DNA of 52,915 nucleotides from Candidatus Naiadarchaeum limnaeum (GCA_014189685.1 DVAB01000033.1:1-52915), one strand, 5' to 3'; shown: positions 8,302 through 16,343, numbered from the stretch's first letter. Notes: a model not told the origin generated them from the letters alone. Numbers and translations: made by a program.

Positions 8302-8789
8302 TATCTTGGAATCTCTATTTTGCTCAGTTCAGCGACATATTTTTCTATTCTCTTTGTTTCTTTTTCCAGCCTTTCCAAACTTTTTAGTAAATATTCCTTC
8401 TCTTTACCACCTTTTGTTTTCATTATTTCATCTTTATAACGCGAAAAATTTGCCTGTACATCTGCAAATCCTTTAGAAAGCTTAAGCATTATAGCAGTTT
8501 TCAATGCTTCCACCAAATCCCCAGAAAGCTCAAGATAAAGCCTTCTATCATTTGGTTTCTTTGATTTTTTAATCAATCCGATAACCTCCAATAAATCAGT
8601 ACTCAGGGAAATCATGCTTATCGAATATCGCGTTTTTTTGGCTAAAACCTCCAAACAAAGTGGTTTTCCACTCAATAAAAGCGCTGCCAGAATTTTTCCA
8701 TGCACTTCTGAATACCCAAGGCTCTGCGAAATGCTTGCAAAAGTGTCTATAATCTCTGATTCAATCTCGTGAATCGATTTTTCTGCCAT
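8301..8789 (-). CDS. GbsR/MarR-like winged-helix transcriptional regulator
   Basis: 162 aa. Residues about 20-85 form a winged helix-turn-helix of the GbsR branch of the MarR fold: GYSEVHGKILAALLLSGKPL, then a recognition-helix region (RYSISMISLSTDLLEVIGLI) and a wing with KKPNDRRLYLE. Residues about 90-160 are a long amphipathic, coiled-coil-like dimerisation region rich in Lys and Glu. GGGAG lies four bases before the ATG. Cotranscribed with carS and divergent from tes, with a perfect inverted repeat in the shared upstream region, so it probably controls lipid genes. GbsR proteins elsewhere sense small osmolytes; the ligand here is unknown. Confidence 0.8.
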   Translation of the reverse strand: MAEKSIHEIESEIIDTFASISQSLGYSEVHGKILAALLLSGKPLCLEVLAKKTRYSISMISLSTDLLEVIGLIKKSKKPNDRRLYLELSGDLVEALKTAIMLKLSKGFADVQANFSRYKDEIMKTKGGKEKEYLLKSLERLEKETKRIEKYVAELSKIEIPR

Positions 8790-8818
8790 TAAACTCCCTA
8801 CCCTCTAAAGGAGCGCAA

Positions 8819-8866
8819 AGTATTTATATATCAAGGTTTTAGAACTTTTAAAAAGAATTAAAAGTT
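8819..8866. promoter_or_regulatory. Divergent regulator/tes promoter with inverted-repeat operator
   Basis: TATTTATATA at 8821-8830 can serve as TATA box for tes and, read on the other strand, for the regulator. AACTTTTAA (8843-8851) and TTAAAAGTT (8858-8866) form a perfect 9-6-9 inverted repeat just downstream of it, over the expected tes transcription start. The same arms with the same spacing occur at 27456-27479. Pattern seen directly; binding by the adjacent GbsR-like protein is inferred. Confidence 0.6.
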
Positions 8867-8872
8867 GTTGGT

Positions 8873-10600
8873 ATGACTCCAGAATTACTGCTCGAGCAAA
8901 AGATAAAGGAAGTAAATGAAGTTCTTACTTACGAAAAGCTGAGTGAAATTGTCGGGCAAAAACTTTCTACTACTTATACTGCAGATCTACCTCACAAAAC
9001 TCAGTCTCTCTGCCCAGAGTGCACTCGAATTTTAGATTCAATTGTTTATGCTGAAAACAACCGCGTTTACATTCTACGGAAATGCCCAGAGCATGGCGAA
9101 ATTAAAGAGGTTTACTGGGAAGACCTGGAGATGTACAATAAAGCAAAGGGCTTTGGAACTAAACCAAAACAATTAGAGAATCCAAACATGCGTTTACTTC
9201 CGAATTTAGGAGCGAACTGCCCAACCGATTGTGGACTTTGCCGCCGCCATAAGTCCCATACTGCCCTAGGAAATATTGTTGTCACAAACCGCTGCGATTT
9301 AAGCTGCTGGTATTGCTTCTTCTATGCAAAAGAGGGCGAGCCAATCTACGAGCCCTCAATCCAGCTTTTGAAAAACATGCTTCTTGACTATAGAAACGAG
9401 CGCCCTGTTCCGACAAATGCAATTCAAATCACCGGAGGCGAACCTTCTATAAGAGATGACATAGTTGATATCGTACGCATGACAAAATCAATTGGATTTG
9501 ACCATATTCAATTCAATACAAATGGAATAACAGTTGCTCACAAAGGCCCTGAATTTGCAAAAGCTCTCCGCGAGGCTGGAGCAAATGTTATTTACATGAG
9601 TTTTGATGGCGTTTCCCCGCGCACAAATCCAAAGAACCACTGGGAAGTTCCATATGCTCTTGATGCTTACCGCGCTGCAAAGCAGCATGTTGTTCTTGTC
9701 CCGACTGTAATTAGAAGTGTTAACGACCACGAAGTTGGGCAGATGATTAATTTTGGGCTAAATAATTTAGACGCTGTAAAAGCAGTTAACTTCCAGCCTG
9801 TTTCTCTTGTTGGAAGAATGCCGGCTAGAGTTCGCGAAAGACAGAGAATAACAATCCCTGGAACAATCCGTGCAATTGAAGAGCAAACGAACGGAGCAAT
9901 CGCAAGAGAAGACTGGTTTACAGTTCCGTGTGTTTCTAGAATTACACACTTTATCGAGGCAATAACAAAGAAAGCCCAGTACGATTTGACAATTCATTTT
10001 GCCTGCGGAATGGGTTCATATGTTTATCTCGATAGAGAAAAAGAAAAGGTAATTCCAATTACACGATTTATAGATGTTGAAAGTTTGACTGAGTATTTGG
10101 ACACATTAGCTGAGGAAATCCAAGCAGGAAAAATGACAAAGGCAGGCGCAGGCGCAAGATTACTTTTGAAACTTAAATCATTTACTGACAGCAAAAACAC
10201 TCCAAAGGACTTCAAGTTTTCAAGATTACTCTGGAATATGCTCATAAAGCACGATTACTCTGCTGTCGGCGAATTGCAGACAAAAATGATGTTCATTGGA
10301 ATGATGCACTTTATGGACAAGTACAACTATGATATTGAGCGCGTAGAAAGATGTGACATTCACTATGTAATGCCAGATGGCAGAATTTTGCCTTTCTGCA
10401 CATTCAATGTTATTCCAGAAATGTATCGCGATAAGGTGCAATCTCAATACTCAATGAGTGTGAAGGAATGGGGCTCAAGACAAAACAAGGCTGATTTCAA
10501 GTACGAGGACGATAAGTATCACAGAGATATTAAAAAATTAACAGAGGGCGCGCCGTATCAGAAAGCTTACAAACAGCAAACGAATTATTTCCAGGCTTAA
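8873..10600 (+). CDS. tes: Radical SAM tetraether lipid synthase-like protein
   Basis: 575 aa, resembling the MJ0619/MA_1486 family that joins two archaeol chains carbon-to-carbon to make tetraether (GDGT-type) lipids. The radical SAM cluster motif is C141-x3-C145-x2-C148 (NRCDLSCWYCFF), with GGE at 188-190 for SAM binding. Further Cys sets fit the extra metal sites of this family: CPEC at 47-50 with C71-PEHG, C116-x3-C120-x2-C123, and later Cys in TVPCVS, FACGMG, ERCDIH and PFCTF. Standing divergent from carS and a regulator supports a lipid role. It probably forms an operon with the gene at 10611. Family assignment is strong; the exact product is inferred. Confidence 0.83.
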   Translation: MTPELLLEQKIKEVNEVLTYEKLSEIVGQKLSTTYTADLPHKTQSLCPECTRILDSIVYAENNRVYILRKCPEHGEIKEVYWEDLEMYNKAKGFGTKPKQLENPNMRLLPNLGANCPTDCGLCRRHKSHTALGNIVVTNRCDLSCWYCFFYAKEGEPIYEPSIQLLKNMLLDYRNERPVPTNAIQITGGEPSIRDDIVDIVRMTKSIGFDHIQFNTNGITVAHKGPEFAKALREAGANVIYMSFDGVSPRTNPKNHWEVPYALDAYRAAKQHVVLVPTVIRSVNDHEVGQMINFGLNNLDAVKAVNFQPVSLVGRMPARVRERQRITIPGTIRAIEEQTNGAIAREDWFTVPCVSRITHFIEAITKKAQYDLTIHFACGMGSYVYLDREKEKVIPITRFIDVESLTEYLDTLAEEIQAGKMTKAGAGARLLLKLKSFTDSKNTPKDFKFSRLLWNMLIKHDYSAVGELQTKMMFIGMMHFMDKYNYDIERVERCDIHYVMPDGRILPFCTFNVIPEMYRDKVQSQYSMSVKEWGSRQNKADFKYEDDKYHRDIKKLTEGAPYQKAYKQQTNYFQA

Positions 10601-10610
10601 TTTTACTAAG

Positions 10611-11075
10611 ATGTCAGGCGAACTCACAAAAAGCACTGTAAACCCAACTCCAAAACTAAAGAAGGAGAAATGGGTTGATCCAGTTTATGCAGAGCTTCCT
10701 CTAAAAAAAGTGCGCAAACTAACTGCTAAAGTTACAAATCTAAAATCACCTCCATACGCAGCTCATGTTCAATACAATCTCTCAATTCAGGATCCGATTT
10801 TGCGCGTTCTTGTGGATTTTCGAGGACTTTTGGAAGTTATTTATGAGCCGCACTCAATAACAAAAGAGGAGATTAAGGATTTTATCGAGAATAAAATGAA
10901 GACTTATGATCTGCAAACAAAACACACAGTCAAAATAGAGAAGGACGAGGAAATGGATTATATAGAGATTCCAAAGAGCTCCTTTAATTTAACAGCGCGC
11001 GAGCTCTCAGATAAGGAAAAGGTTGGCGGAAGTTTTAACCATATGAGCACTGGGATGAAGGAGAGCTTGACTTAA
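10611..11075 (+). CDS. Conserved hypothetical protein downstream of tes
   Basis: 154 aa, soluble, Lys/Glu-rich, no Cys and no membrane segment. Residues 35-105 look like a small alpha/beta domain (VRKLTAKVTNLKSPPYAAHVQYNL, then ILRVLVDFRGLLEVIYEP and EEIKDFIENKM), somewhat like a ferredoxin-fold or ACT-like unit; residues about 106-154 look less ordered. The start is 10 bases after the tes stop, so it is very likely cotranscribed and may assist the enzyme, for example as a docking or carrier protein. No family recognised. Confidence 0.7.
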   Translation: MSGELTKSTVNPTPKLKKEKWVDPVYAELPLKKVRKLTAKVTNLKSPPYAAHVQYNLSIQDPILRVLVDFRGLLEVIYEPHSITKEEIKDFIENKMKTYDLQTKHTVKIEKDEEMDYIEIPKSSFNLTARELSDKEKVGGSFNHMSTGMKESLT

Positions 11076-11108
11076 AACATAAATATTTGTATATCCATAG
11101 CTTCTTTT

Positions 11109-11360
11109 GTGGTTACTTTCGAGATAATTTTTGATGATGAATCTGAAGGGAGGAGATATATAAAGGAAGTTCTTGAGGCCCTAAAAACAAGATTTTTAAA
11201 AGATATTGGTAAAACGCTTACTTATTTTACAGAAGAGGAGCGCGGTCGGTTTGTTATTTTTGTTAGTGCCCCAGATTTACCAATGATAGGTATAGCCATA
11301 AGCGCTCTGAAAGAAGAAGGTTATAAATATCGTGGATTTGCGCGCGTAAAAGAAACATAA
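11109..11360 (+). CDS. Small conserved protein, 83 aa
   Basis: Starts with GTG at 11109; a TATA-like CATAAATATTTG at 11079-11090 puts transcription start almost on the GTG, so the message is probably leaderless. Pattern: strand VTFEIIFDD, a long helix (SEGRRYIKEVLEALKTRF), strands TYFTEEERGRFVIFVSA, helix MIGIAISALKEEGY and strand RGFARV, a beta-alpha-beta-beta-alpha-beta ferredoxin-like fold. This resembles the small Pcc1/KEOPS-type or ACT-like fold, but I see no diagnostic motif and do not assign it. Confidence 0.6.
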   Translation: MVTFEIIFDDESEGRRYIKEVLEALKTRFLKDIGKTLTYFTEEERGRFVIFVSAPDLPMIGIAISALKEEGYKYRGFARVKET

Positions 11361-11367
11361 TTATAAT

Positions 11368-11676
11368 TTATTTCAGAATTCTCGGCATAACAAATATCCA
11401 AAAATAAAGATAGGCATACCCCATTCCAACCCCAAAAATAAAAGCATGCCACAGGCCGAAATTTAGCATAACATATCCCAAAATTACCCCAATACTTGCG
11501 ATAATCCCTGTTTCTGAAAAAGCCTTTTTGCTCGCAAATGGCAAAAGAAACTTAATTGGAACAAAAAGCAAAATTGCCCCAAGTACAAATGCGAATTTGG
11601 GCTCAATTCCAAGCTTTAGTGTTAATGCTGTCAATCCGCCGCTCAATATTGCCGCGGTGTTAAAGATTATACCCAT
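11368..11676 (-). CDS. Small multi-pass membrane protein, unknown
   Basis: 102 aa with three to four hydrophobic helices (about residues 4-22, 27-48, 55-75 and 78-97) and short polar links; basic residues (KK near 49) suggest inside loops. No recognised family. It converges with the small gene at 11109-11360 and is divergent from fen. The ATG at 11674-11676 is the first in frame after an upstream stop region. Reality is supported by the even hydrophobic pattern rather than by homology. Confidence 0.55.
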   Translation of the reverse strand: MGIIFNTAAILSGGLTALTLKLGIEPKFAFVLGAILLFVPIKFLLPFASKKAFSETGIIASIGVILGYVMLNFGLWHAFIFGVGMGYAYLYFWIFVMPRILK

Positions 11677-11742
11677 TGTTTGCCATTCTAACGGCGCTGA
11701 TGCTAAATAAAGTTTATCTATATAGTCTCAATATAGCAAATT

Positions 11743-12765
11743 ATGGGCGTAGATTTGGGAGATTTAATCGAAAAACAAGAAATTGAGCTAGAGGACTTGC
11801 GCGGCAAAAAAATTGCAATCGATGCCCTGAACGCGATTTACCAGTTTCTTTCAATAATTAGGCAGCCAGATGGCACTCCTTTAATAGATTCCAACAAAAA
11901 CATAACCTCGCATCTATCTGGCCTTTTTTATAGAACAACCCGTTTAATGGAAATCGGAATTATTCCTTGCTATGTTTTTGATGGTGAGCCGCCAAAATTA
12001 AAATCAGCTACTGTTGAGGAACGAAAAGAAATCCGCCGCGAAGCTGAAAAGAAATGGAAAGCAGCTCTAGAAGCTGGCGAGCTCGCAGAAGCAAGAAAAT
12101 ATGCGCAAGCCGCAAGCAGAGTAACAGAGTCAATGCTTGAGGAGAGTAAAAAACTCTTAAACGCTCTTGGGATTCCTGTTGTGCAAGCCCCTTCTGAAGG
12201 AGAAGCTCAGGCTGCATACATTTGTCAGCAAGGAGATGTTTATTCGGTAGGAAGCCAAGATTACGATGCGCTTTTATTCGGTGCGCCGCGATTGTTGAGA
12301 AACATAACTATTACGGGAAAAAGAAAAGTTCCGCGCAAAAATATCTATGTTGAGGTAAAGCCAGAGATGATCGAACTAGATTCAGCTATCAAGGAAATTG
12401 AGGTAACTCGAGAGCAACTGATTGAAATGGGAATTTTAATTGGAACAGATTTTAATGAAGGTGTAAAAGGAATCGGGCCGAAAAAAAGTCTTGCTCACAT
12501 AAAGGAAAAATCCTTGAAAGAATGGATTAAAGAAGGAAAATTTGAATTTGAAGTGGATGTTGAAGTCTTAAAGAAAATTTTTCTTAAACCTGAAATAACT
12601 AAAAACTATTCTCTTAACTGGCAGCCCTATGATCAAGAAAAATTAATTGAAATTTTACACGAAAAGCATGACTTCTCGAAGGAAAGAATAGAAAACGCTC
12701 TTGAGAAATTAGAAAAATCGCGCGGTGCAAAAGACCAAAAAAGTTTGCAGGAATGGTTTAGATAA
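11743..12765 (+). CDS. fen: Flap endonuclease 1
   Basis: Structure-specific 5' nuclease that removes flaps during Okazaki fragment maturation and base-excision repair. 340 aa, normal length. N-domain: MGVDLGDLI and AIDALNAIYQFL with metal Asp; FDGEPP near 80; I-domain: PSEGEAQAA near 149-157, SQDYDALLFG near 171-180, GTDFNEGVKGIGPKKSL near 233-249 (helix-hairpin-helix). The C-terminus ends QKSLQEWF, a canonical PIP box for the PCNA clamp. The N-terminus starts MGVDLGDL, as usual in the family. Stands alone, divergent from a membrane protein and convergent with a phosphoribosyltransferase gene. Confidence 0.96.
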   Translation: MGVDLGDLIEKQEIELEDLRGKKIAIDALNAIYQFLSIIRQPDGTPLIDSNKNITSHLSGLFYRTTRLMEIGIIPCYVFDGEPPKLKSATVEERKEIRREAEKKWKAALEAGELAEARKYAQAASRVTESMLEESKKLLNALGIPVVQAPSEGEAQAAYICQQGDVYSVGSQDYDALLFGAPRLLRNITITGKRKVPRKNIYVEVKPEMIELDSAIKEIEVTREQLIEMGILIGTDFNEGVKGIGPKKSLAHIKEKSLKEWIKEGKFEFEVDVEVLKKIFLKPEITKNYSLNWQPYDQEKLIEILHEKHDFSKERIENALEKLEKSRGAKDQKSLQEWFR

Positions 12766-13419
12766 TTATCTTTTCTTTTTCATTAAGTTCTCAATTTCTT
12801 TCAAATAATTTTTTGCTTCCTCATCGCTCACCTGCTGAAAATTTTCATAAAACTCGCCCACAGCTCCAAAAAATATTGGAGTTTTCAAACAAATAACCTC
12901 ATCCGCCTCATCCTTTAACTTTTCAACTCCTTCAATCGGGCCGACAGGAATTGCAATTATTAATTTTTTTGGTTTTGTTTTTTTAACAATGCGCGCACAG
13001 AGAATCATTGTAGCTCCAGTAGCGATTCCATCATCCACAATAATCACAATTTTATTTTTCAAGTTCGGCGGCTTTATTTTTCCTCTAAATAATTCATATC
13101 GTTTTTCTACTTCTTCTGCAAGTTCCTCCCTTTTCTCCTCAATATAATCTTTCGGAACATCATGTGCAACATCTTGATTCAAAACTAATTCTCCTTCCAA
13201 TCCAACTGCGCCCACAGCAAGCTCCTCATTATACGGATGCCCAAGTTTCTTCACAATTATAACATCCAGCGGCAATCTCAATTCTTTTGCAAGAGCATTT
13301 CCAATTTCCAATCCGCCGCGGGGAATTGCTAAAATTATCGCATCTTTTTTCCCTTTGTATTGCTGCAGCTCGCGCGCTAAAAAAACTCCTGCTTCTTTTC
13401 GATCTTTAAAAGTAACCAT
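12766..13419 (-). CDS. Phosphoribosyltransferase-domain protein
   Basis: 217 aa type I phosphoribosyltransferase fold. The PRPP-binding loop is VIIVDDGIATGATM (about 125-138); IPRGGLEIG near 33-41 is the pyrophosphate-loop region, followed by KKLGHPYNEELAVGAV. The long helical insert with KREELAEEVEKRYELFRG (about 94-111) is typical of the predicted phosphoribosyltransferase family COG1926. The reaction is unknown for that family; a nucleobase salvage or nucleotide-sugar role is possible. It directly abuts the fen stop codon (adjacent bases 12765/12766) on the other strand. Confidence 0.8.
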   Translation of the reverse strand: MVTFKDRKEAGVFLARELQQYKGKKDAIILAIPRGGLEIGNALAKELRLPLDVIIVKKLGHPYNEELAVGAVGLEGELVLNQDVAHDVPKDYIEEKREELAEEVEKRYELFRGKIKPPNLKNKIVIIVDDGIATGATMILCARIVKKTKPKKLIIAIPVGPIEGVEKLKDEADEVICLKTPIFFGAVGEFYENFQQVSDEEAKNYLKEIENLMKKKR

Positions 13420-13453
13420 AATAATTTAATCAAGTTCTTTTATTATTAACTCT

Positions 13454-13867
13454 ATGGTTAAGGAAACAATAATTGCACGTGGCCACCCAAATGTTCTCGG
13501 AATTCATAGAACAACTATTGAAATTACTAAAGAGTCTCATTTAACGCACAAAGGAGATTGCATAATTGGAGTAAATGCAGACAAAGCTTGTTCTGACCTC
13601 TCAGATGATTTGAAAAAAGAATTGAAGAAAGAAAAAAAGTTTGAAATAATTCTGCGCGCTGGCGATTCTGAAGAGAGAATTACAGGTTTTGGTTCTCCAA
13701 ATTTGCTTTTATCACATAGAGACGACATAATTTTGCGAAAATCTTCTTACATTGATGCGCGCACTTTACTAATAAAATGTGATAAAGCATGTTCTGATTT
13801 AAATAGAGGATTTGTAAATAAACTAAAAGATCCGAACACAAAAATTGAAATGATTATTTCTTGCTAA
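13454..13867 (+). CDS. DUF371 family protein
   Basis: 137 aa, matching the archaeal DUF371 family: ARGHPNVLGIHRTTIEITKE at the start, then GDCIIGVNADKACSDL, and a second half repeating the DKACSDL motif (residues about 44-50 and 115-121), which suggests an internal duplication. His and Cys residues (H11, H18-like, C36, C47) are conserved in this family and may bind metal or nucleic acid. Function unknown. The 3' end overlaps the end of the convergent DNA glycosylase gene by 14 bases. Confidence 0.8.
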   Translation: MVKETIIARGHPNVLGIHRTTIEITKESHLTHKGDCIIGVNADKACSDLSDDLKKELKKEKKFEIILRAGDSEERITGFGSPNLLLSHRDDIILRKSSYIDARTLLIKCDKACSDLNRGFVNKLKDPNTKIEMIISC

Positions 13868-14423
13868 CAAATTCGGAATCGACATAAAATCTCCATAATT
13901 TATCTGTGGCTACTCTAATTCCAATTCGCGGAGCGCGATAGATTTTCCTAATTTCTTCCTCGCTATCCAATATGACAAAAGTTCCCTGCGTTAAATCTGT
14001 TCCATTTAATTTTTTATCAATCCCAAAAGCCTGAGTTAACTTTCCCGGTCCGCTTGTTAAATTTTTTAACTCCTCTGTTTTGCGGTTTCTTTGCATAATT
14101 TCAATTCCTTCTAAAGGCTCAACCGCGCGGATCAAAACAGCCTCTGCAATTCCCTCTGGCTGAGTAACTGCATTTAAGCAATGGTACATTCCATAAGTAA
14201 AATAAACATAAGCATGCCCTGCAGGCCCAAACATAACTTTGTTTCTTTCTGTCATACCTCGGGAAGCATGGCACGCTGGATCATTCCTCAAATATCCTTC
14301 TGTTTCAACAATTTTTCCGCTCAAAACTTTTCCATTCCTTTTATACCACAAAATTTTTCCTAAAAGCTCACGCGCAACTTTTAAAGTTGGCTGCAAATAA
14401 AAATTTCTTTTCAGAATTTTCAT
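13854..14423 (-). CDS. DNA-3-methyladenine glycosylase (AAG/MPG family)
   Basis: Removes alkylated and deaminated purines to start base-excision repair. 189 aa, typical length. Visible family motifs: VARELLGKILW (about 17-27), KIVETEGYLRNDPACHAS with the catalytic Glu (about 37-54), TERNKVMFGPAGHAYVYFTYGMYHCLN (about 58-84) with intercalating Tyr, AVLIRAVEP (about 95-103), and TSGPGKLTQAFGID (about 122-135). Its ATG overlaps the prolidase stop by four bases, so the two are in one operon transcribed leftwards. Confidence 0.92.
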   Translation of the reverse strand: MKILKRNFYLQPTLKVARELLGKILWYKRNGKVLSGKIVETEGYLRNDPACHASRGMTERNKVMFGPAGHAYVYFTYGMYHCLNAVTQPEGIAEAVLIRAVEPLEGIEIMQRNRKTEELKNLTSGPGKLTQAFGIDKKLNGTDLTQGTFVILDSEEEIRKIYRAPRIGIRVATDKLWRFYVDSEFVSKK

Positions 14424-15460
14424 TTCTTAATCCCTTTCGTTAGCACTTCACACCCATCTTTTGTAACTAAAATATCATCCTCAATTCTAACCCCAAATTT
14501 TCCGCTCAAATAAATTCCGGGCTCAATGGTACAGATCATATTTTCTTTTAAAATCTCTTTGCTTTTTTCAGCAATTGCAGGCGCCTCATGAATTTCCAAT
14601 CCAATCCCATGGCCCGTTGAATGAATAAATTTGTAACCTTTTTTCTTCAATTCGCCGCGCACAAAGTTATCAATCGCGTTTGCCTTAACTCCTGGTTTGA
14701 CTTTTTCAATTGCTTTTTCCTGGACATTTAAAACTAAATCATAAATTTTTTCAAATTCAGTATCATTTTCTTTTAAAGAAAAAGTTCTTGTCACATCTGC
14801 ATGATATCCTTTGTAAGCAGCCCCAGAATCGATAAGCAATGCCCCATTTCCATTGTTCAAAGTTGTTTTTGCATGCGGCAAAGCAGAATTGGAATCATAA
14901 GCAACAATAGGATCAAAAGCTAATTTCGCGTTGTTTTGCGCACAAATAAATCCAATATCTGCAGAAATTTGCGTTTCATTTTTTGAAAAATCCAAATTTT
15001 GATAAAATTTTGCAGTTATATTCGCAGCTTTTTTAATTAAAGCAATTTCTCCCTGAGTTTTTATTATTCTTAAATTTTTTATAGCGCTGCTAAAATCAGT
15101 CAACTTTAATTTAGCCTTTAATTTTTCAAAAGTATTTGCTGGCAAAAATTCCCCATTAATTCCAACTTTTTTCCCTCTTAAACTTTTTGTTATATTTTCA
15201 AGAGTCTTTTGTTTTGGCAATTCTTCTATTTGTTTTATCCAAGTTTCTTTTTCACAGCGCTCAATTTCAAATTGCGGCAAATATAATTTTTCGAAATCCT
15301 TCCCTATTATTGCATAGGAATGCTCAACCCATTCAATTCCTGTAAAATAGTAAAGTGTGTTATCAATATGCTCAGAGCTAAAATTAATCAAAAGTAAAGC
15401 ATCCAGCTTTTTCTTTTCCAATTCTTTTCTCAGATTTTCAGTTTGTTCTTTTCCAATCAT
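14420..15460 (-). CDS. Xaa-Pro aminopeptidase/prolidase, M24 family
   Basis: 346 aa metallopeptidase cleaving X-Pro bonds. N-terminal creatinase-like domain about 1-125, then the pita-bread M24 domain with the five metal ligands in order: D (LLIDSGAAYKGYHADVTRTF supplies two Asp near 206-217), H (HSTGHGIGLEIHE near 280-292), E (CTIEPGIYL near 310-318) and E (GVRIEDDILV near 322-331). Upstream of its ATG, starting immediately at 15461, sits repeat copy C, so its original promoter may have been displaced or replaced. Operon partner: DNA glycosylase. Confidence 0.9.
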   Translation of the reverse strand: MIGKEQTENLRKELEKKKLDALLLINFSSEHIDNTLYYFTGIEWVEHSYAIIGKDFEKLYLPQFEIERCEKETWIKQIEELPKQKTLENITKSLRGKKVGINGEFLPANTFEKLKAKLKLTDFSSAIKNLRIIKTQGEIALIKKAANITAKFYQNLDFSKNETQISADIGFICAQNNAKLAFDPIVAYDSNSALPHAKTTLNNGNGALLIDSGAAYKGYHADVTRTFSLKENDTEFEKIYDLVLNVQEKAIEKVKPGVKANAIDNFVRGELKKKGYKFIHSTGHGIGLEIHEAPAIAEKSKEILKENMICTIEPGIYLSGKFGVRIEDDILVTKDGCEVLTKGIKK

Positions 15461-15570
15461 TCTCGCCAGGCCGCGAGTAGGCCGGACTACATTAGGGGCA
15501 TGCTCGCTTCTTTAAAGTTTATGAGCTCGCAGCCCCTAAATAGGCCTCTCGTCTCCTTCTATTTTTAATA
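15461..15570 (+). repeat. Structured intergenic repeat, copy C
   Basis: Begins TCTCGCCAGGCCGCGAG, the same left end as copy B, including the CTCGC/GCGAG hairpin. TTAGGGGC (15492-15499) pairs with GCCCCTAA (15532-15539), eight perfect pairs in the place where copy A has GGGGGC/GCCCCC and copies B/E have GGCCAC/GTGGCC. An inner CTCG...GAGCTCG arm is shared with copy A. The right side has a degenerate pyrimidine tail (CTTCTATTTTTAA near 15557-15569). No flanking direct repeat is visible. It separates tRNA-Leu from the prolidase gene. Confidence 0.7.
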
Positions 15571-15596
15571 GCATTGAATTTTGATTTTTATATAAG

Positions 15597-15682
15597 TGCG
15601 GGGGACAGGATTTGAACCTGCGTACTCGCTAGGAGACAAGACCCTGAATCTTGCGCCTTTGACCAGACTCGGCCACCCCCGC
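15597..15682 (-). tRNA. tRNA-Leu (anticodon CAG)
   Basis: 86 nt class II tRNA on the minus strand. The acceptor stem GCGGGGG pairs with CCCCCGC, the discriminator is A, and the T-arm holds GGTTCAAATCC. The anticodon stem CAAGA/TCTTG encloses TTCAGGG, giving CAG (template bases 15644-15646). A long variable arm follows. No intron; the terminal CCA is not encoded. Repeat copy C follows its 3' end. Confidence 0.95.
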
Positions 15683-15719
15683 GTAAGTATTATAAAAATT
15701 AACTAGGTATAATTATCTT

Positions 15720-15863
15720 ATGGCCACAGACGTACTTGGAATTTGTTGCTCATGCTCAAATCCAGCAAAGCATACATGCAGTACTTGTGCTAAAATTTTT
15801 TGCGATGCTCACTTTAATAAAACAAAATTTCAGTGTGTTGAATGCGTACAAAAGCATTCCTAA
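15720..15863 (+). CDS. Very small zinc-finger protein, 47 aa
   Basis: An ATG at 15720 with a TATA-like TATTATAAAAATT about 25-30 bases upstream suggests a leaderless message. The 47 residues hold nine Cys and three His: C9-C10-x-C12, C20-x2-C23, C28-x2-H31 and C39-x2-C42 with H46. This spacing fits a cross-brace, B-box/HIT-like finger binding two zinc ions (CSTCAKIFCDAHF). It ends two bases before the stop of the convergent aEF-1beta gene. The dense, ordered Cys/His pattern makes a chance frame unlikely. Function unknown; protein or RNA binding is likely. Confidence 0.7.
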   Translation: MATDVLGICCSCSNPAKHTCSTCAKIFCDAHFNKTKFQCVECVQKHS

Positions 15864-15865
15864 CT

Positions 15866-16126
15866 TTAAATCAGAGTCATCGCCTCTTGATTTACACTGC
15901 TAATCCCTTTCAGCGAATTTAATTTTTTTTCAATCTCTTCCAATCCAGTTGTTTGAACCCTATCATCCATAACAAAAGTCGCAAAAATCTGGTTCATCCC
16001 AAACATAAATGGCTTAATCTCAAAATTGTCAAAATGCGGAATTTTTTTTATTTGCTCTGCTATTGCATTTAAATTTGTTTTAGGACTTTCTGGCTTTAAG
16101 CTATAAATAAGAACTACTTTTCCCAT
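15866..16126 (-). CDS. aef1b: Elongation factor 1-beta (archaeal)
   Basis: 86 aa, the guanine nucleotide exchange factor that recharges aEF-1alpha with GTP. The archaeal protein is a lone EF1B domain with a ferredoxin fold, as here: KVVLIYSLKPES, then NFEIKPFMFGMNQIFATFVMDD (about 34-55) and LEEIEKKLNSLKGISSVNQEAM at the end. The start overlaps nothing; the upstream zinc-ribbon gene ends at 16127, directly adjacent, which is a common archaeal neighbourhood and implies one transcript. Confidence 0.9.
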   Translation of the reverse strand: MGKVVLIYSLKPESPKTNLNAIAEQIKKIPHFDNFEIKPFMFGMNQIFATFVMDDRVQTTGLEEIEKKLNSLKGISSVNQEAMTLI

Positions 16127-16291
16127 CTAAGGTCCAACAAACCCGCATTCACAGGTATATTCCCTTGATAATTTTTTACATCTCCCGCAGCGGCCGATTT
16201 TATTTTTGCCGCAAGAAGGACAAATAAGCTCAACACTAGAGGTATCTGCCCTCAATTCTGTTCCGCAGGATGTACAATGCACTGTTTTCAT
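16127..16291 (-). CDS. Zinc-ribbon protein of the HVO_2753 type, 54 aa
   Basis: Four Cys pairs bind two zinc ions: C6-x2-C9, C24-x2-C27, C35-x2-C38 and C47-x-C49; the end CECGFVGP is the family hallmark. Such proteins sit immediately before aEF-1beta in many archaea, as here (adjacent stop and start codons), which suggests a link to translation, though the molecular role is unknown. The ATG is at 16289-16291. Confidence 0.85.
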   Translation of the reverse strand: MKTVHCTSCGTELRADTSSVELICPSCGKNKIGRCGRCKKLSREYTCECGFVGP

Positions 16292-16343
16292 AAAATTTTT
16301 AACAAACCACTTAAACTGACATGCTTATAAAACTTGTCTTTAA

